From Pseudotabrizicola sp. (GTDB taxonomy: Bacteria > Pseudomonadota > Alphaproteobacteria > Rhodobacterales > Rhodobacteraceae): a stretch of DNA of 64,000 nt. The notes beneath the pieces are model-generated. The model worked only from the letters and a program-made list of their open reading frames with translations, did no database searches and was not told where the DNA came from. Location: positions 62,001 to 126,000 of the forward strand of contig NZ_JAUXOV010000024.1 of assembly GCF_030684215.1 (NCBI RefSeq), given 5' to 3'. Made by a program: the position numbers and the translations under genes. The number at the start of each line of letters is the position of its first letter. Positions within the stretch are counted from its first letter, which is position 1. Positions 44,896 to 54,039 of the stretch are shown one piece after another.

Positions 44896-45408
44896 TTACG
44901 AGTTGTTGCCAACCCACTCTGCATACAACTGTGTCAGTTCAGTCAGGGTGTACTGCGAGGCATCAACACCCAGAATTGCCGCCATCTGCACCTGACCGGG
45001 TGTTACGACCGAGGCTGGGTTACCTTCGGCACGGTTCTGACCCGACAGGATGAAGTCAACCAGCTGGGTGTCGTTGTTGCGCTTGGCGGTGATAAGGCGC
45101 TGCAGTTCGTTCGTGGTGTAAAGACCCGGTGCAACACCGGCGGCAGCGGCAAGTTGTGCGTCATTGGAAACGGTTGCACCGCCCATCGCACTGCGCGACA
45201 CATCAGTCCGAGCCGCTTGCGACATGATGAAACGAACCCGCGCATCGTCATTTTCGCGCTGTGCCTGCAAAAGTTCAATCAGTTGGACCTGAGTGTAGCC
45301 ATTGGGCGAAACGCCAGCCTGATTTGCCAATTGGTCAATGCCGGGGCTGGCAAAGGCAAAGCCAGCAGACAGAGCACCAGCGGCGGCAGAGATCATAAGA
45401 GTACGCAT
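44896..45408 (-). CDS. Secreted protein with three internal repeats
   Basis: This 170-residue protein has a signal peptide (RTLMISAAAGALSAGFAFAS). The mature part is built from three related units: residues 25-63, 84-122 and a shorter one at 140-165. Each follows the pattern QLA..AGV.P..YT..EL..L..A.R.ND, and the first two end in a F-I-(M/L)-S motif. The helical repeats suggest a binding or scaffolding role in the periplasm. AAGGA lies 7 nt before the ATG at 45408. It is probably monocistronic, with a terminator 56 nt after its stop. No known family is recognised. Confidence 0.8.
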   Translation of the reverse strand: MRTLMISAAAGALSAGFAFASPGIDQLANQAGVSPNGYTQVQLIELLQAQRENDDARVRFIMSQAARTDVSRSAMGGATVSNDAQLAAAAGVAPGLYTTNELQRLITAKRNNDTQLVDFILSGQNRAEGNPASVVTPGQVQMAAILGVDASQYTLTELTQLYAEWVGNNS

Positions 45409-45624
45409 TTTATCTTCCTTCATCAAAAGCTGCGGGGATGCAGCGGATAGTTTTGAAACGAGGCCGGATCATCGATAGTTTCAACACAGCCAAGTTTTTC
45501 GTTCGATGAAGTGGATTTAAGCGCTTGAATTTTTCTTTACATTACAAAACTTTGACGCGATCATGTGCAAAATCGCACAGCAATATTCTGTGACAATCCG
45601 TGATCTAAGGGAGTAAACTCCATC

Positions 45625-46509
45625 ATGGCACACCCCGCTTGGGATGAAATCAGAACCGCATTTCAGGTTGCCAGACTTGGTACAGTCTCAGGCGCGGCAG
45701 AGGTGCTTGGCGTTCATCACGCGACGGTGATCCGCCACATCGACGCGCTGGAAAAAACGCTGGGAACCCGTCTCTTTCAGCGCCACGCGCGCGGCTACAC
45801 CCCGACCGAGGCCGGTCGCGACCTGCTGACGGTGGCGCAAACCACCGAAGAACAGTTCGCCCAACTCTCCAGCCGGATCAAAGGTCAGGGCGAAGTTGTG
45901 GCGGGCGAGCTGACCATAACCTCGATTGCTGGCCTTGCGGATTTGCTGGTGCCGGTTCTCGCCGATTTTCAAGAGCTTTATCCCTTGGTGCAGGTTCGCT
46001 TCCTGACCGACATGCGGGTATTCCGGCTTGATTACGGCGAAGCGCATGTGGCGATCCGTGCCGGGGCCGCGCCAGAAGAACCCGATAACGTGGCGCAACC
46101 ACTGGCCCATATACGTACCGGACTTTATGCCGCAAAGTCCTATATTGCGCGTCATGGTCAGCCAAGAGACGAAACCGACTTTGCCGGACACCGCTTTGTC
46201 TGTGTTGACAGTGAATCCACCCGCGCGCCGTTTTATCGCTGGCTGCGTAATACGGTTCCGGCGTCTGCCATCAGCTTTCGCGGCACAGAACCCGCCGCTC
46301 TGGAAGAAGCGGTGCACCGTGGCACGGGCATCGGCTTTGTTTCGGTCTACAAGGCGAACTGCTCCAACGATCTGGTTGAAATTCTTCCGCCGCGCGCCGA
46401 GTGGGATGCGCCGCTATGGATCGTGACCCACGTCGACCTGCACCGCACCCGCAAAGTGCAAGCCTTTCTGGCGCATTTGAAAGAGGCATCAAAGACCTGG
46501 GCGGTCTGA
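45625..46509 (+). CDS. LysR-family regulator
   Basis: This 294-residue LysR-type regulator has an HTH at residues 5-62 (WDEIRTAFQVARLGTVSGAA, then HHATVIRHIDALEKTLGTRL) and an effector domain from about residue 90 (GELTITSIAGLADLLVPVLA). It is in a gene pair with a DMT exporter 4 nt downstream rather than divergent from its target. AAGGGAG lies about 11 nt before the ATG. Ligand unknown; it may regulate its own operon. Confidence 0.92.
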   Translation: MAHPAWDEIRTAFQVARLGTVSGAAEVLGVHHATVIRHIDALEKTLGTRLFQRHARGYTPTEAGRDLLTVAQTTEEQFAQLSSRIKGQGEVVAGELTITSIAGLADLLVPVLADFQELYPLVQVRFLTDMRVFRLDYGEAHVAIRAGAAPEEPDNVAQPLAHIRTGLYAAKSYIARHGQPRDETDFAGHRFVCVDSESTRAPFYRWLRNTVPASAISFRGTEPAALEEAVHRGTGIGFVSVYKANCSNDLVEILPPRAEWDAPLWIVTHVDLHRTRKVQAFLAHLKEASKTWAV

Positions 46510-46513
46510 ACCG

Positions 46514-47419
46514 ATGACCAGCCCTGATGCCATGCGCGGGCATCTTGCCATGCTGGTGTTTTCCGCCCTTGTTGCCGGGTCGTTCAGCCTTGGCGCTCTT
46601 GCCGCACCGCTGATCGACCCCGGTGCGTTGACCGCGCTGCGGTTTTTGCTGGCGGGCGCGCTGGTTGGCGCGGTGGCTTTGGGCCGGGGCGCAATCCGGC
46701 GTGCAGCCTTTGACGCACCTTGGCGCTATGCGCTGCTGGGTGGCCTGCTTGCGGCCTATTTCGTGCTGATGTTCCATGGTTTGAAAACGGCGCCTCCGGT
46801 CTCTGCGGCTGCGGTCTTTACACTTACCCCGATCATGGCGGCAGGCTTTGGCTGGCTCTTGTTGCGCCAACGCCTGAGCCCGCGCATGGCGCTGGCGCTG
46901 ACCTTGGGCGCTGCGGGTGCGCTTTGGGTGATCTTTCGCGCTGACTGGCGCGCGGTGGCCACCTTGTCCCTTGGCCGAGGAGAGGCGATCTATTTTCTGG
47001 GCTGCATCGCACATGCCCTTTACGCACCGCTTGTGCGCAAACTGAATCGGGGCGAGTCTGCGCTGACCTTCACCTTTCTGACCATGGTTGCGGGCTGGGC
47101 TTTGCTGATGGTCTGGGCCAAAGATCCAATCCGTGCGACGGACTGGACCGACCTGCCCGCAATTGTCTGGATCACGCTGATCTATCTTGCCATTGCCGCA
47201 AGTGCCGCCAGCTTCGTTCTGCTGCAATACGCCAGCCTGCGCCTGCCTGCCGCCAAGGTCATGTCCTATACCTATCTTACTCCGGCTTGGGTGATCCTGT
47301 GGGAACTGGGACTGGGTCACACAGCGCCCACATGGGCCACACTGGCCGGAATGGTCCTGATTGGCATCGCCCTGTGGCTTTTGCTCGAAGACACACCAGA
47401 ACGATCAACACTTTTTTAA
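46514..47419 (+). CDS. DMT-family (EamA) transporter
   Basis: This 301-residue protein has ten membrane helices in two EamA domains (LAMLVFSALVAGSFSLGALA, then TALRFLLAGALVGAVALG; second repeat GEAIYFLGCIAHALYAPLVR). It is likely an exporter of a small metabolite. It starts 4 nt after the LysR gene and is almost certainly cotranscribed with it. Confidence 0.9.
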   Translation: MTSPDAMRGHLAMLVFSALVAGSFSLGALAAPLIDPGALTALRFLLAGALVGAVALGRGAIRRAAFDAPWRYALLGGLLAAYFVLMFHGLKTAPPVSAAAVFTLTPIMAAGFGWLLLRQRLSPRMALALTLGAAGALWVIFRADWRAVATLSLGRGEAIYFLGCIAHALYAPLVRKLNRGESALTFTFLTMVAGWALLMVWAKDPIRATDWTDLPAIVWITLIYLAIAASAASFVLLQYASLRLPAAKVMSYTYLTPAWVILWELGLGHTAPTWATLAGMVLIGIALWLLLEDTPERSTLF

Positions 47420-47501
47420 CGCACCCGGGAATAACCTTATAGCTGCCACATTTGCGCCCGAATCGGCCGCAATCTTGATCATGTAGCGACAGGAGGGTTT
47501 G

Positions 47502-47717
47502 ATGGCAGCGATATTCATACTTGCGGGCGGGATCTTTGGTTTTGCCTCGGCAATTGCCTCCTTGATCTTGCTTGACGCCAGTTTCCTTTTTGCCCTCGCC
47601 ATATGGTCCGGTTCCGGTCTTGCGGTCGTGGTTCTTGGCCTCGGCATGGCACTTATGACCAAGCCGATGCACGCTTCAGACGGCAAACAGATCACCCCGG
47701 AAGCTCGCACCATCTAA
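47502..47717 (+). CDS. Small two-helix membrane protein
   Basis: This 71-residue protein has two hydrophobic helices (AAIFILAGGIFGFASAIASL and FALAIWSGSGLAVVVLGLGM) and a short polar C-terminus. AGGAGGG lies 4 nt before the ATG at 47502, one of the strongest binding sites in the window, which supports it as a real gene. Function unknown. It follows the DMT gene by 82 nt. Confidence 0.72.
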   Translation: MAAIFILAGGIFGFASAIASLILLDASFLFALAIWSGSGLAVVVLGLGMALMTKPMHASDGKQITPEARTI

Positions 47718-47890
47718 AGCAGCAACCGCGCAATCAATCTTGATTTATGGGGCATCCAGCTTCATATTTCTGGGGCGAGGTTATCTATTTCGACCACTGT
47801 CTTCGCCTAACGGCCACAGCAATCGACAACCAGCTGACTGCGCCGGGCCGCCGCAATCCCGCGGGCGGCGATGCTACAGGAGACTTCACG

Positions 47891-48097
47891 ATGGCCAAGG
47901 GCACCGTGAAATGGTTCAATGAAACTAAAGGTTATGGCTTCATCGCGCCTGAAGGCGGCAAAAAGGATGTATTCGTCCACATCACCGCACTAGAGCGTGC
48001 AGGTTTGCGCGGGCTAAAGGATGGCCAGGCCGTGACATTCGATATCGAAGCAGGCCGTGACGGACGTGAATCTGCGACCAACCTTTCGCTGTCATAA
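47891..48097 (+). CDS. Cold-shock-domain protein
   Basis: This 68-residue CspA-type nucleic-acid chaperone has RNP1 ([11 protein letters not shown]) and RNP2 ([10 protein letters not shown]). AGGAG lies 8 nt before the ATG at 47891. A 173-nt gap upstream could form a long structured leader, as is common for cold-shock genes. The reading frame upstream to 47747 is probably leader rather than coding. Confidence 0.95.
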   Translation: MAKGTVKWFNETKGYGFIAPEGGKKDVFVHITALERAGLRGLKDGQAVTFDIEAGRDGRESATNLSLS

Positions 48098-48128
48098 CGC
48101 AGACCAGCCGCCTTCGGCATTTGTCAGA

Positions 48129-48599
48129 TCAGCAGTATGGGCGCATCTTTCGGGGTGCGTCCTTTTCCATGCTAAAATGGCGCCGATCCGGTGAAAGGGC
48201 CAGATCGAACGCAATCCGCAGCGCGACCGCTGAAACGGGTGAGCGCAATTGAAACGGTGCTTCGTGGCCCACAGGAAAGGTCTGTTCAACACAGTCTGAC
48301 GACATCAGAATGACAGGCAACCAGACGTTGGCACAAGTAAGACGCTCAAACACGCTTTGCCCCACGCCGTGACCTCCGGCATGATCGCAATCGATCACCA
48401 GCAGCCCCGCAGGATGCGTGCCCGCCAGCAAACGGGCAACGGCATCACCAAATTCAGCCTGCATGTCAACCTGTGCCCCAAGCCCGGCAAGGCGGCGGCA
48501 CAGCAAACTGCTGCCCGCACCATCCGAAATCACAAGCGCCACCACTGCCCAACTGCTTTTCTGGGTGGAATCGTCCTGCAACCGGGGGATCATTTGCAT
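48129..48599 (-). CDS. Degenerate receiver-like protein
   Basis: This 156-residue protein resembles a response-regulator receiver in layout: SSWAVVALVISDGAGSSLLC, then LLVIDCDHAGGHG at the phospho-acceptor position and WLPVILMSSD at the conserved Ser/Thr strand. The usual acidic pair near the N-terminus is missing, and the Lys of beta-5 seems replaced (FQLRSP). It may be a phosphorylation-independent pseudo-receiver. AAAGGG lies 10 nt before the ATG. It is convergent with the cold-shock gene and divergent from the alpha/beta hydrolase gene. Confidence 0.55.
   Translation of the reverse strand: MQMIPRLQDDSTQKSSWAVVALVISDGAGSSLLCRRLAGLGAQVDMQAEFGDAVARLLAGTHPAGLLVIDCDHAGGHGVGQSVFERLTCANVWLPVILMSSDCVEQTFPVGHEAPFQLRSPVSAVALRIAFDLALSPDRRHFSMEKDAPRKMRPYC
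48139..48166 (+). terminator. Possible cold-shock gene terminator
   Basis: GGGCGCA (48139-48145) pairs with TGCGTCC (48156-48162) with one G-T wobble, followed by TTTT. It lies inside the end of the convergent gene, which weakens the call. Confidence 0.4.
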
Positions 48600-48742
48600 A
48601 TCTCATTACCCTTTCAGCGCCGCCCCAACGCATTGCTTTTGCCCGGTACCCGTCTGGCCGTGCCAGACCCGCAGCAATTTCCCTTGTGACCCGCGACACT
48701 CCGCGCCAAAGTCATCGGATGCCACGCAAACCTGAAAGCATG

Positions 48743-49657
48743 ATGCCCAGCCCGGATTACCAAAGCCTTATCGACCCCGCGACATGGGGCTTTATCCATA
48801 TGACCGAAGCTGCCTACCCTCCCGACACCGCGCAAATGACCATTGCCGATCAGCGGAGCGTCTATAATGCGATGTGCCGCAGCTTTCACGCCGGACATCC
48901 GCCCGATGTGACCGCCAGCGACATGTGGATCGCGGGCGTGCCCTGCCGCCGCTACCTGTCAGACAAAGCTGACCCGACGCCCAGTGTGCTGTATTTTCAC
49001 GGTGGCGGCTTTGTGGTTGGCGGGCTGGACAGCCATGACGATGTTTGCGCCGAGCTCTGCTCAGCCACACGCCTGACGGTGGTTGCTGTTGATTACCGCC
49101 TATGCCCCGAACACCCGCACCCATCGGCCTATGACGATTGCCTTGCCGTCGCTCAGGCCACCAAGGGGCCGATCCTCCTGGCGGGCGACAGCGCCGGAGG
49201 CGGGCTTGCCGCTAGCGTGGCCCATGCCCTGCGCGGCCCGCGCCTTCTGGGGCAAGTGTTGATTTACCCCGGCCTTGGCGGGCGCGGGACGAGCTACCGA
49301 CGGCATGCTCATGCGCCGATGCTGACGGCTCTTGATGTGGATTTCTACGCACAGATACGCGGCGCAAAGGCCGATGACCCCACGGCCAACGCCCTTGCAG
49401 CAGAGGATTTCACCGGCCTGCCGCCCACACTTGCCCTTGCTGCCGAATGCGACCCGCTGGCCGATGATGCCACCCTTTACGCCGACCGCATCAGAGCCGC
49501 AGGCGGGCAGGCCATCGCCATCACCGAACCCGGCCTTGTTCACGGCTACCTGCGCGCGCGCCACACAGTCCCACGGGCCCGCGCCAGCTTTGAGCGGATC
49601 ACTTCCACTCTGTCCGCCATGGCCAAAGGCCATTGGCCCATTGGAGACGCGCCATGA
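48743..49657 (+). CDS. Alpha/beta hydrolase, HSL-type esterase
   Basis: This hydrolase of about 304 residues belongs to the hormone-sensitive-lipase family. It has the oxyanion motif YFHGGGFVVGG, the nucleophile Ser in LLAGDSAGGGLAAS, the acid in AAECDPLADD and the His in PGLVHGYLRAR. It has no signal peptide, so it is cytosolic. Start codons at 48719, 48740 and 48743 are possible, none with a strong binding site. It is coupled by ATGA to a class II aldolase gene, so it may release an acid or alcohol for that enzyme. Confidence 0.87.
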   Translation: MPSPDYQSLIDPATWGFIHMTEAAYPPDTAQMTIADQRSVYNAMCRSFHAGHPPDVTASDMWIAGVPCRRYLSDKADPTPSVLYFHGGGFVVGGLDSHDDVCAELCSATRLTVVAVDYRLCPEHPHPSAYDDCLAVAQATKGPILLAGDSAGGGLAASVAHALRGPRLLGQVLIYPGLGGRGTSYRRHAHAPMLTALDVDFYAQIRGAKADDPTANALAAEDFTGLPPTLALAAECDPLADDATLYADRIRAAGGQAIAITEPGLVHGYLRARHTVPRARASFERITSTLSAMAKGHWPIGDAP

Positions 49658-50400
49658 AAGACCTGCCAAACCTGACCAACTTGATCGCCCGAACCGATAT
49701 CGCGGCAGCTTTTCGCTGGACAGCAAAGCTGAACATGCACGAAGCGGTAGCAAACCATTTCAGCCTTGCCGTCAGCGATGATGGGGCGCGCTTCCTGATC
49801 AACCCGGCAGGCCGCCATTTCAGCCGCATCACCGCCAGCAGCCTGATCGAGATTGACGCTAATGACCCGGCCACAATGGACCGCCCAGATGCGCCCGACC
49901 CCACCGCATGGGGCCTGCACGGCAGCCTGCACCGCGCCTGCCCACATGCGCGGTGCGCAATGCATGTCCATTCAATCCACGCCACCGTGCTGGCCAGCCT
50001 TGCCGACAGCCATCTGCCCGCCATCGACCAGACCACCGCAATGTTCCACAACCGCGTGGCCGTCGATGACCACTACGGCGGCATGGCGTTCGAGGATGAA
50101 GCCGCCCGTTGTGTGCAACTGCTGTCTGACCCGAAAATCACCACGCTGATCATGGGCAACCATGGCGTGCTGGTGATCGGCGCGACCGTCGCCGAAACCT
50201 TCAACCGCCTCTATTACTTTGAACGCGCTGCCGAGACCTATATCCGCGCCCTGCAAACCGGCCGCCCGCTGCGATATCTGCCCGAAGACATCGCCGAGAA
50301 GACCGCCCGAGAATGGGAAACCTATCCCGGATTTGCCGACGACCACCTGCGCGAGATCAAGGCCATCCTCGACGCCGAGGCCCCCGACTACGCCAGTTGA
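49654..50400 (+). CDS. Class II aldolase/adducin family protein
   Basis: This 248-residue protein of the fuculose-aldolase/adducin type has AANHFS-like N-terminal ligands (VANHFSLAVSD), metal-binding His in CAMHVHSIHATVL and the catalytic region TLIMGNHGVLVIG. The family includes aldolases, decarboxylases and dehydratases acting on phosphorylated or unphosphorylated sugar acids. The ATG overlaps the hydrolase stop. A dispersed repeat follows, before the convergent ABC ATPase gene. Confidence 0.88.
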   Translation: MKDLPNLTNLIARTDIAAAFRWTAKLNMHEAVANHFSLAVSDDGARFLINPAGRHFSRITASSLIEIDANDPATMDRPDAPDPTAWGLHGSLHRACPHARCAMHVHSIHATVLASLADSHLPAIDQTTAMFHNRVAVDDHYGGMAFEDEAARCVQLLSDPKITTLIMGNHGVLVIGATVAETFNRLYYFERAAETYIRALQTGRPLRYLPEDIAEKTAREWETYPGFADDHLREIKAILDAEAPDYAS

Positions 50401-50470
50401 CCGAACCCGCACGCACCATTGTTCAAGCATCGTCCTGCACGGCGGCGCATGAAACATATGTCGGGTGCGC

Positions 50471-50499
50471 TCCGCGCGGGAGTATTTTCAAAGCAGCAA
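50471..50499. repeat. Dispersed intergenic repeat, copy D
   Basis: The element starts TCCGCGCGGGAGTATTTT and ends in AAAGCAGCAA. It matches the two arms at 59407-59486 in GGGAGTATTT...AAGCAGCAA. It lies between convergent genes. Confidence 0.7.
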
Positions 50500-50514
50500 T
50501 GGCAAGTGCGCGAC

Positions 50515-52149
50515 TCAGTTTCCGGCGGCTTCCATTCTGCGGCTGTCCAGAACGCCCTCCAGCCAGCCCATCTTCATTTCCGGGACCGAGGACAGCAACA
50601 GATCGGTGTAGTCGTCAAACGGAGGCGTCAGAACGTCAGTCTTCTGACCATAGCGACGTACCTCGCCCCGATACATCACCGCGATCCGGTCAGCGATGGC
50701 GCGGACAGTCGCAAGGTCATGGGTGATGAACAGATAGGCCACGCCTTCCGCCGCCTGCAGCGCCAGCAAAAGCTTGAGAATGCCATCCGCCACCAAAGGG
50801 TCCAATGCCGAGGTGACTTCATCGCAGATGATCAGCTTGGGCTTGGCCGCCAGGGCCCGCGCAATGCAGACACGCTGCTTTTGTCCGCCTGACAACTCGG
50901 CAGGATAGCGGTCGATGAATCCCTTGCTCATCTCGATCTGATCCAGCAGTTCCTGAATGCGTTTGCGCTTCGCTTCTCCCCGCAGCCCAAAGTAAAACTC
51001 TAACGGGCGGCCGATGATGGTGCCAACGGTCTGGCGCGGATTCATCGCCGTATCGGCCATCTGATAAATCATCTGCACCTCGCGCAGATCGTCGCGCGTG
51101 CGTGCCGCCAGCGCCGGAGCCAATTCGCGCCCCGCAAAACGGATGCGTCCCTGGCTGGGGGGCAACAGCCCGGTGATCACCCGCGCAAGTGTCGATTTTC
51201 CTGAACCACTTTCACCCACCACTGCCAAAGTCTGCCCCGCGGGCAAATCCATTGTGATGTTCTTCAAAACATCGAAATGCGTCCCACGATACCGCGCGGT
51301 CACATTCTGAATTTGCAAGACCGCTGGCGCATCAGCCTTTTCGACATGATCAATGGACCGGACCGAGACCAGAGCCTGAGTATAAGGCTCGCCCGGTGCG
51401 GTGATAATTTGCTCGGTCGTTCCATGCTCGATACGCTTGCCATGGCGCAGCACCAGAATATCATCGGCAACCTGCGCCACCACGGCCAGATCATGCGTGA
51501 TATACAGCGCCGCCACCCCGGTCTCACGGATGGCGTCCTTGATCGCCGCCAGCACCTCGATCTGGGTGGTGACATCCAAAGCCGTGGTCGGCTCGTCAAA
51601 GACCACCAGATCGGGCTTCGGGCACAGCGCCATTGCCGTCATCGCACGCTGCAATTGCCCGCCAGAGACCTGATGTGGATAGCGTTTTCCGAAATTCTCC
51701 GGGTCCGGCAGACCAAGCTTGCCAAACAGCATCACCGCGCGGGCTTCTGCTTCGGCCCGAGGCATCACGCCATGCGCGAGGCAAGCCTCGATCACCTGAT
51801 CCATCAACCTGATCGCCGGGTTGAAGGCGGCCGCTGCCGATTGCGCCACATAGGTCACTTCACGCCCCCGCAACGCCCGCAACGCCCGCGCATCCGCCAG
51901 CCGTATATCGCGCCCGTTGAGCAAGATCGTGCCTCCGGTCAGCCGCACGCCGCCTCGCCCGTAAGCCATCGACGACAAACCGATGGTCGATTTACCCGCC
52001 CCCGACTCGCCGATCAGCCCCAGCACCCGGCCCTTTTCGACCGAAACCGATACATCATCGACCAGAACCACATCCCGCGGCGGCTCACCGGGCGGATAAG
52101 ACGTGGCCTCGATCCGCAGATTGCGGATCTGCAACAGCGCGTCACTCAT
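50515..52149 (-). CDS. Peptide/nickel-type ABC transporter ATP-binding protein (fused pair)
   Basis: This 544-residue protein contains two complete ABC ATPase domains, equivalent to fused DppD and DppF. The first has Walker A GESGAGKSTIG and signature VSGGQLQRAM; the second has GESGSGKSTLA and LSGGQKQRVCIARALA. It powers import through the two permeases encoded upstream. A hairpin-bearing repeat lies in the 112-nt gap to the permease gene, which might lower ATPase expression relative to the rest. Confidence 0.94.
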   Translation of the reverse strand: MSDALLQIRNLRIEATSYPPGEPPRDVVLVDDVSVSVEKGRVLGLIGESGAGKSTIGLSSMAYGRGGVRLTGGTILLNGRDIRLADARALRALRGREVTYVAQSAAAAFNPAIRLMDQVIEACLAHGVMPRAEAEARAVMLFGKLGLPDPENFGKRYPHQVSGGQLQRAMTAMALCPKPDLVVFDEPTTALDVTTQIEVLAAIKDAIRETGVAALYITHDLAVVAQVADDILVLRHGKRIEHGTTEQIITAPGEPYTQALVSVRSIDHVEKADAPAVLQIQNVTARYRGTHFDVLKNITMDLPAGQTLAVVGESGSGKSTLARVITGLLPPSQGRIRFAGRELAPALAARTRDDLREVQMIYQMADTAMNPRQTVGTIIGRPLEFYFGLRGEAKRKRIQELLDQIEMSKGFIDRYPAELSGGQKQRVCIARALAAKPKLIICDEVTSALDPLVADGILKLLLALQAAEGVAYLFITHDLATVRAIADRIAVMYRGEVRRYGQKTDVLTPPFDDYTDLLLSSVPEMKMGWLEGVLDSRRMEAAGN

Positions 52150-52180
52150 GCTCCGCCCCCCGAAATCTCTAATCTTATCT

Positions 52181-52235
52181 CATTTGCTGTTCTCAAATAT
52201 CCCACGGGGGGCCCGGGGGGTGTGAAACCCCCCGG
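52181..52235. repeat. Composite intergenic repeat, copy C
   Basis: The box TTTGCTGTTCTCAAATATCC leads into a G tract, then a perfect hairpin, CCGGGGGG (52213-52220) and CCCCCCGG (52228-52235) with a 7-nt loop. It lies between two genes of the same operon. Confidence 0.75.
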
Positions 52236-52261
52236 CGCTTGCCACACACACCATACTCCGC

Positions 52262-53074
52262 TCATCCGCGCCCACCTTTCAGGCTGGTGGTGCGCGACAG
52301 CACCCAGTCGGCCACCATATTGACCGAAATCGCCAGTACCGCGATGGCAAAAGCCGGGATCAAAGCCGCCGGAATGCCGTAAACCAGCCCCGACGAGTTT
52401 TCCTTCACAATCCCGCCCCAGTCCGCCAACGGCGGCTGGACGCCAAGCCCAAGGAAGGACAGGGTAGAGATGAACAGCACCGCAAAGATGAACCGCAACC
52501 CCAGTTCCGCAACCAGGGGCGACAGGGCATTGGGCAAAATCTCGCGAAAGATGATCCAGGCCCAACCCTCACCTCGCAGCCGTGCGGCTTCAACATAGTC
52601 CATTACCGTAATGTCCACCGCCACGGCGCGGGCCAGACGAAACACCCGCGTGGCATCCAGCAGACCCATCACCAGAATAAGCACCGTCAGTGTTACCGGC
52701 AGCACCGACAGGATCACCAGCGCAAGGATCAGCGCCGGTATTGCCATCACCAGATCGACCATCCGGCTTAGCCCCTGATCGACCCAGCCCCCGGCCACCG
52801 CCGCCGAAAAGCCCAGCACAGACCCCAGCGTAAAGCTCAGCATCGTTGCCGCCGAGGCGACAAAGATCGTGGTCTGCCCACCATAGATCATCCGGCTAAG
52901 CAGATCGCGGCCAATGGCATCCGTGCCGAACCAATGCGTGCCCGAGGCCGGGTCCCAGACCCCGCCCACAATCTCGGCCATGCCAAAGGGGGCAATCAAA
53001 GGCGCAAAAATCGCCGCCAGAAAAAAGGCTGCTGTGAAAAACATCCCGATAAGAGCGGAAATCGGTATCCTCAT
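52262..53074 (-). CDS. ABC transporter permease, DppC type
   Basis: This 270-residue permease has about six helices. The ATPase-contact (EAA) loop is VEAARLRGEGWAWIIFREIL with PNALSP, and GTHWFGTDAIGRDLLSRMIY is typical of DppC/OppC proteins. It forms the channel with the DppB-type permease. Its ATG overlaps the stop of the DppB-type gene (ATGA). Confidence 0.94.
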   Translation of the reverse strand: MRIPISALIGMFFTAAFFLAAIFAPLIAPFGMAEIVGGVWDPASGTHWFGTDAIGRDLLSRMIYGGQTTIFVASAATMLSFTLGSVLGFSAAVAGGWVDQGLSRMVDLVMAIPALILALVILSVLPVTLTVLILVMGLLDATRVFRLARAVAVDITVMDYVEAARLRGEGWAWIIFREILPNALSPLVAELGLRFIFAVLFISTLSFLGLGVQPPLADWGGIVKENSSGLVYGIPAALIPAFAIAVLAISVNMVADWVLSRTTSLKGGRG

Positions 53075-54027
53075 TTCGGGTGCCTCAACCTTGGATTGGC
53101 AAGGATGGAGATAACATCCGCCATGATGTTCAGCCCGATATAGACGGCGGCAAAGATCAGCCCCACCGCCTGCACCACCGGCAGGTCACGCTTGGCCACA
53201 TGGTCGACCAGATATTGCCCCATGCCGGGATAGACGAACACCACCTCAACCACGACAACGCCCACCACCAGATAGGCAAGGTTCAGCATCACCACGTTCA
53301 CCACAGGCGCAATGGCATTCGGGAACGCATGGCGCCAGATCACCTGCATCGGCGACAGGCCCTTCAGCTCTGCCGTCTCGATATAGGCCGATTGCATCAC
53401 GTTCAGGATCGCCGCCCGCGTCATCCGCATCATATGCGCCAGCACCACCAGCACCAGCACGATCACAGGCAGGATCACCGCATTCAGCCTCTCCATCATT
53501 CCCATACCGGGAAACACCATCGCAACCGACGGAAACAACTGCCATTTCACAGCAAGGAAATACAACACGATATAGCCCACGACAAATTCTGGCAGGCTGA
53601 TCGTGGACAGGGTAACGCCCGATATCAGCTTGTCGGGCCAGCGCCCGTTATAGCGCGCGGCGACCAGCCCCAGCAAAATCGCCAGCGGGACAGAAATCAC
53701 CGCCGCCCAACCCGCCAGAAACAGCGTATTGCCCAGCCGCTGACTGATCGCCGCCGCAATATCGGTGCGGTTTGACAACGAGGTGCCCAGATCGCCGGTC
53801 AGAATACCGCCAAGCCAGTTGAAATACCGGGTCAGCGCGGGCTGATCCAACCCCATCTCGATGCGCAGATTGGCCAGCGCTTGTGGTGTGGCCGACTGAC
53901 CCAGAATGGCCTGCGCCGTGTCACCGGGCAAGGCCGCCACGCCAAGGAAAATCACCGCCGAAACCGCGAGCAGCAACAGGAGGCCCAGCGCAATGCGCTG
54001 GACCACCAAAGTTAAAACCGGATGCAT
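53071..54027 (-). CDS. ABC transporter permease, DppB type
   Basis: This 318-residue permease of the DppB/OppB type has an N-terminal helix followed by the periplasmic PGDTAQAILGQSATPQALAN segment. The EAA loop is YIETAELKGLSPMQVIWRHA with FPNAIAP. It follows the substrate-binding-protein gene by 12 nt and overlaps the DppC-type gene by 4 nt. Confidence 0.94.
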   Translation of the reverse strand: MHPVLTLVVQRIALGLLLLLAVSAVIFLGVAALPGDTAQAILGQSATPQALANLRIEMGLDQPALTRYFNWLGGILTGDLGTSLSNRTDIAAAISQRLGNTLFLAGWAAVISVPLAILLGLVAARYNGRWPDKLISGVTLSTISLPEFVVGYIVLYFLAVKWQLFPSVAMVFPGMGMMERLNAVILPVIVLVLVVLAHMMRMTRAAILNVMQSAYIETAELKGLSPMQVIWRHAFPNAIAPVVNVVMLNLAYLVVGVVVVEVVFVYPGMGQYLVDHVAKRDLPVVQAVGLIFAAVYIGLNIMADVISILANPRLRHPK

Positions 54028-54039
54028 GCCCCCCGGTCC

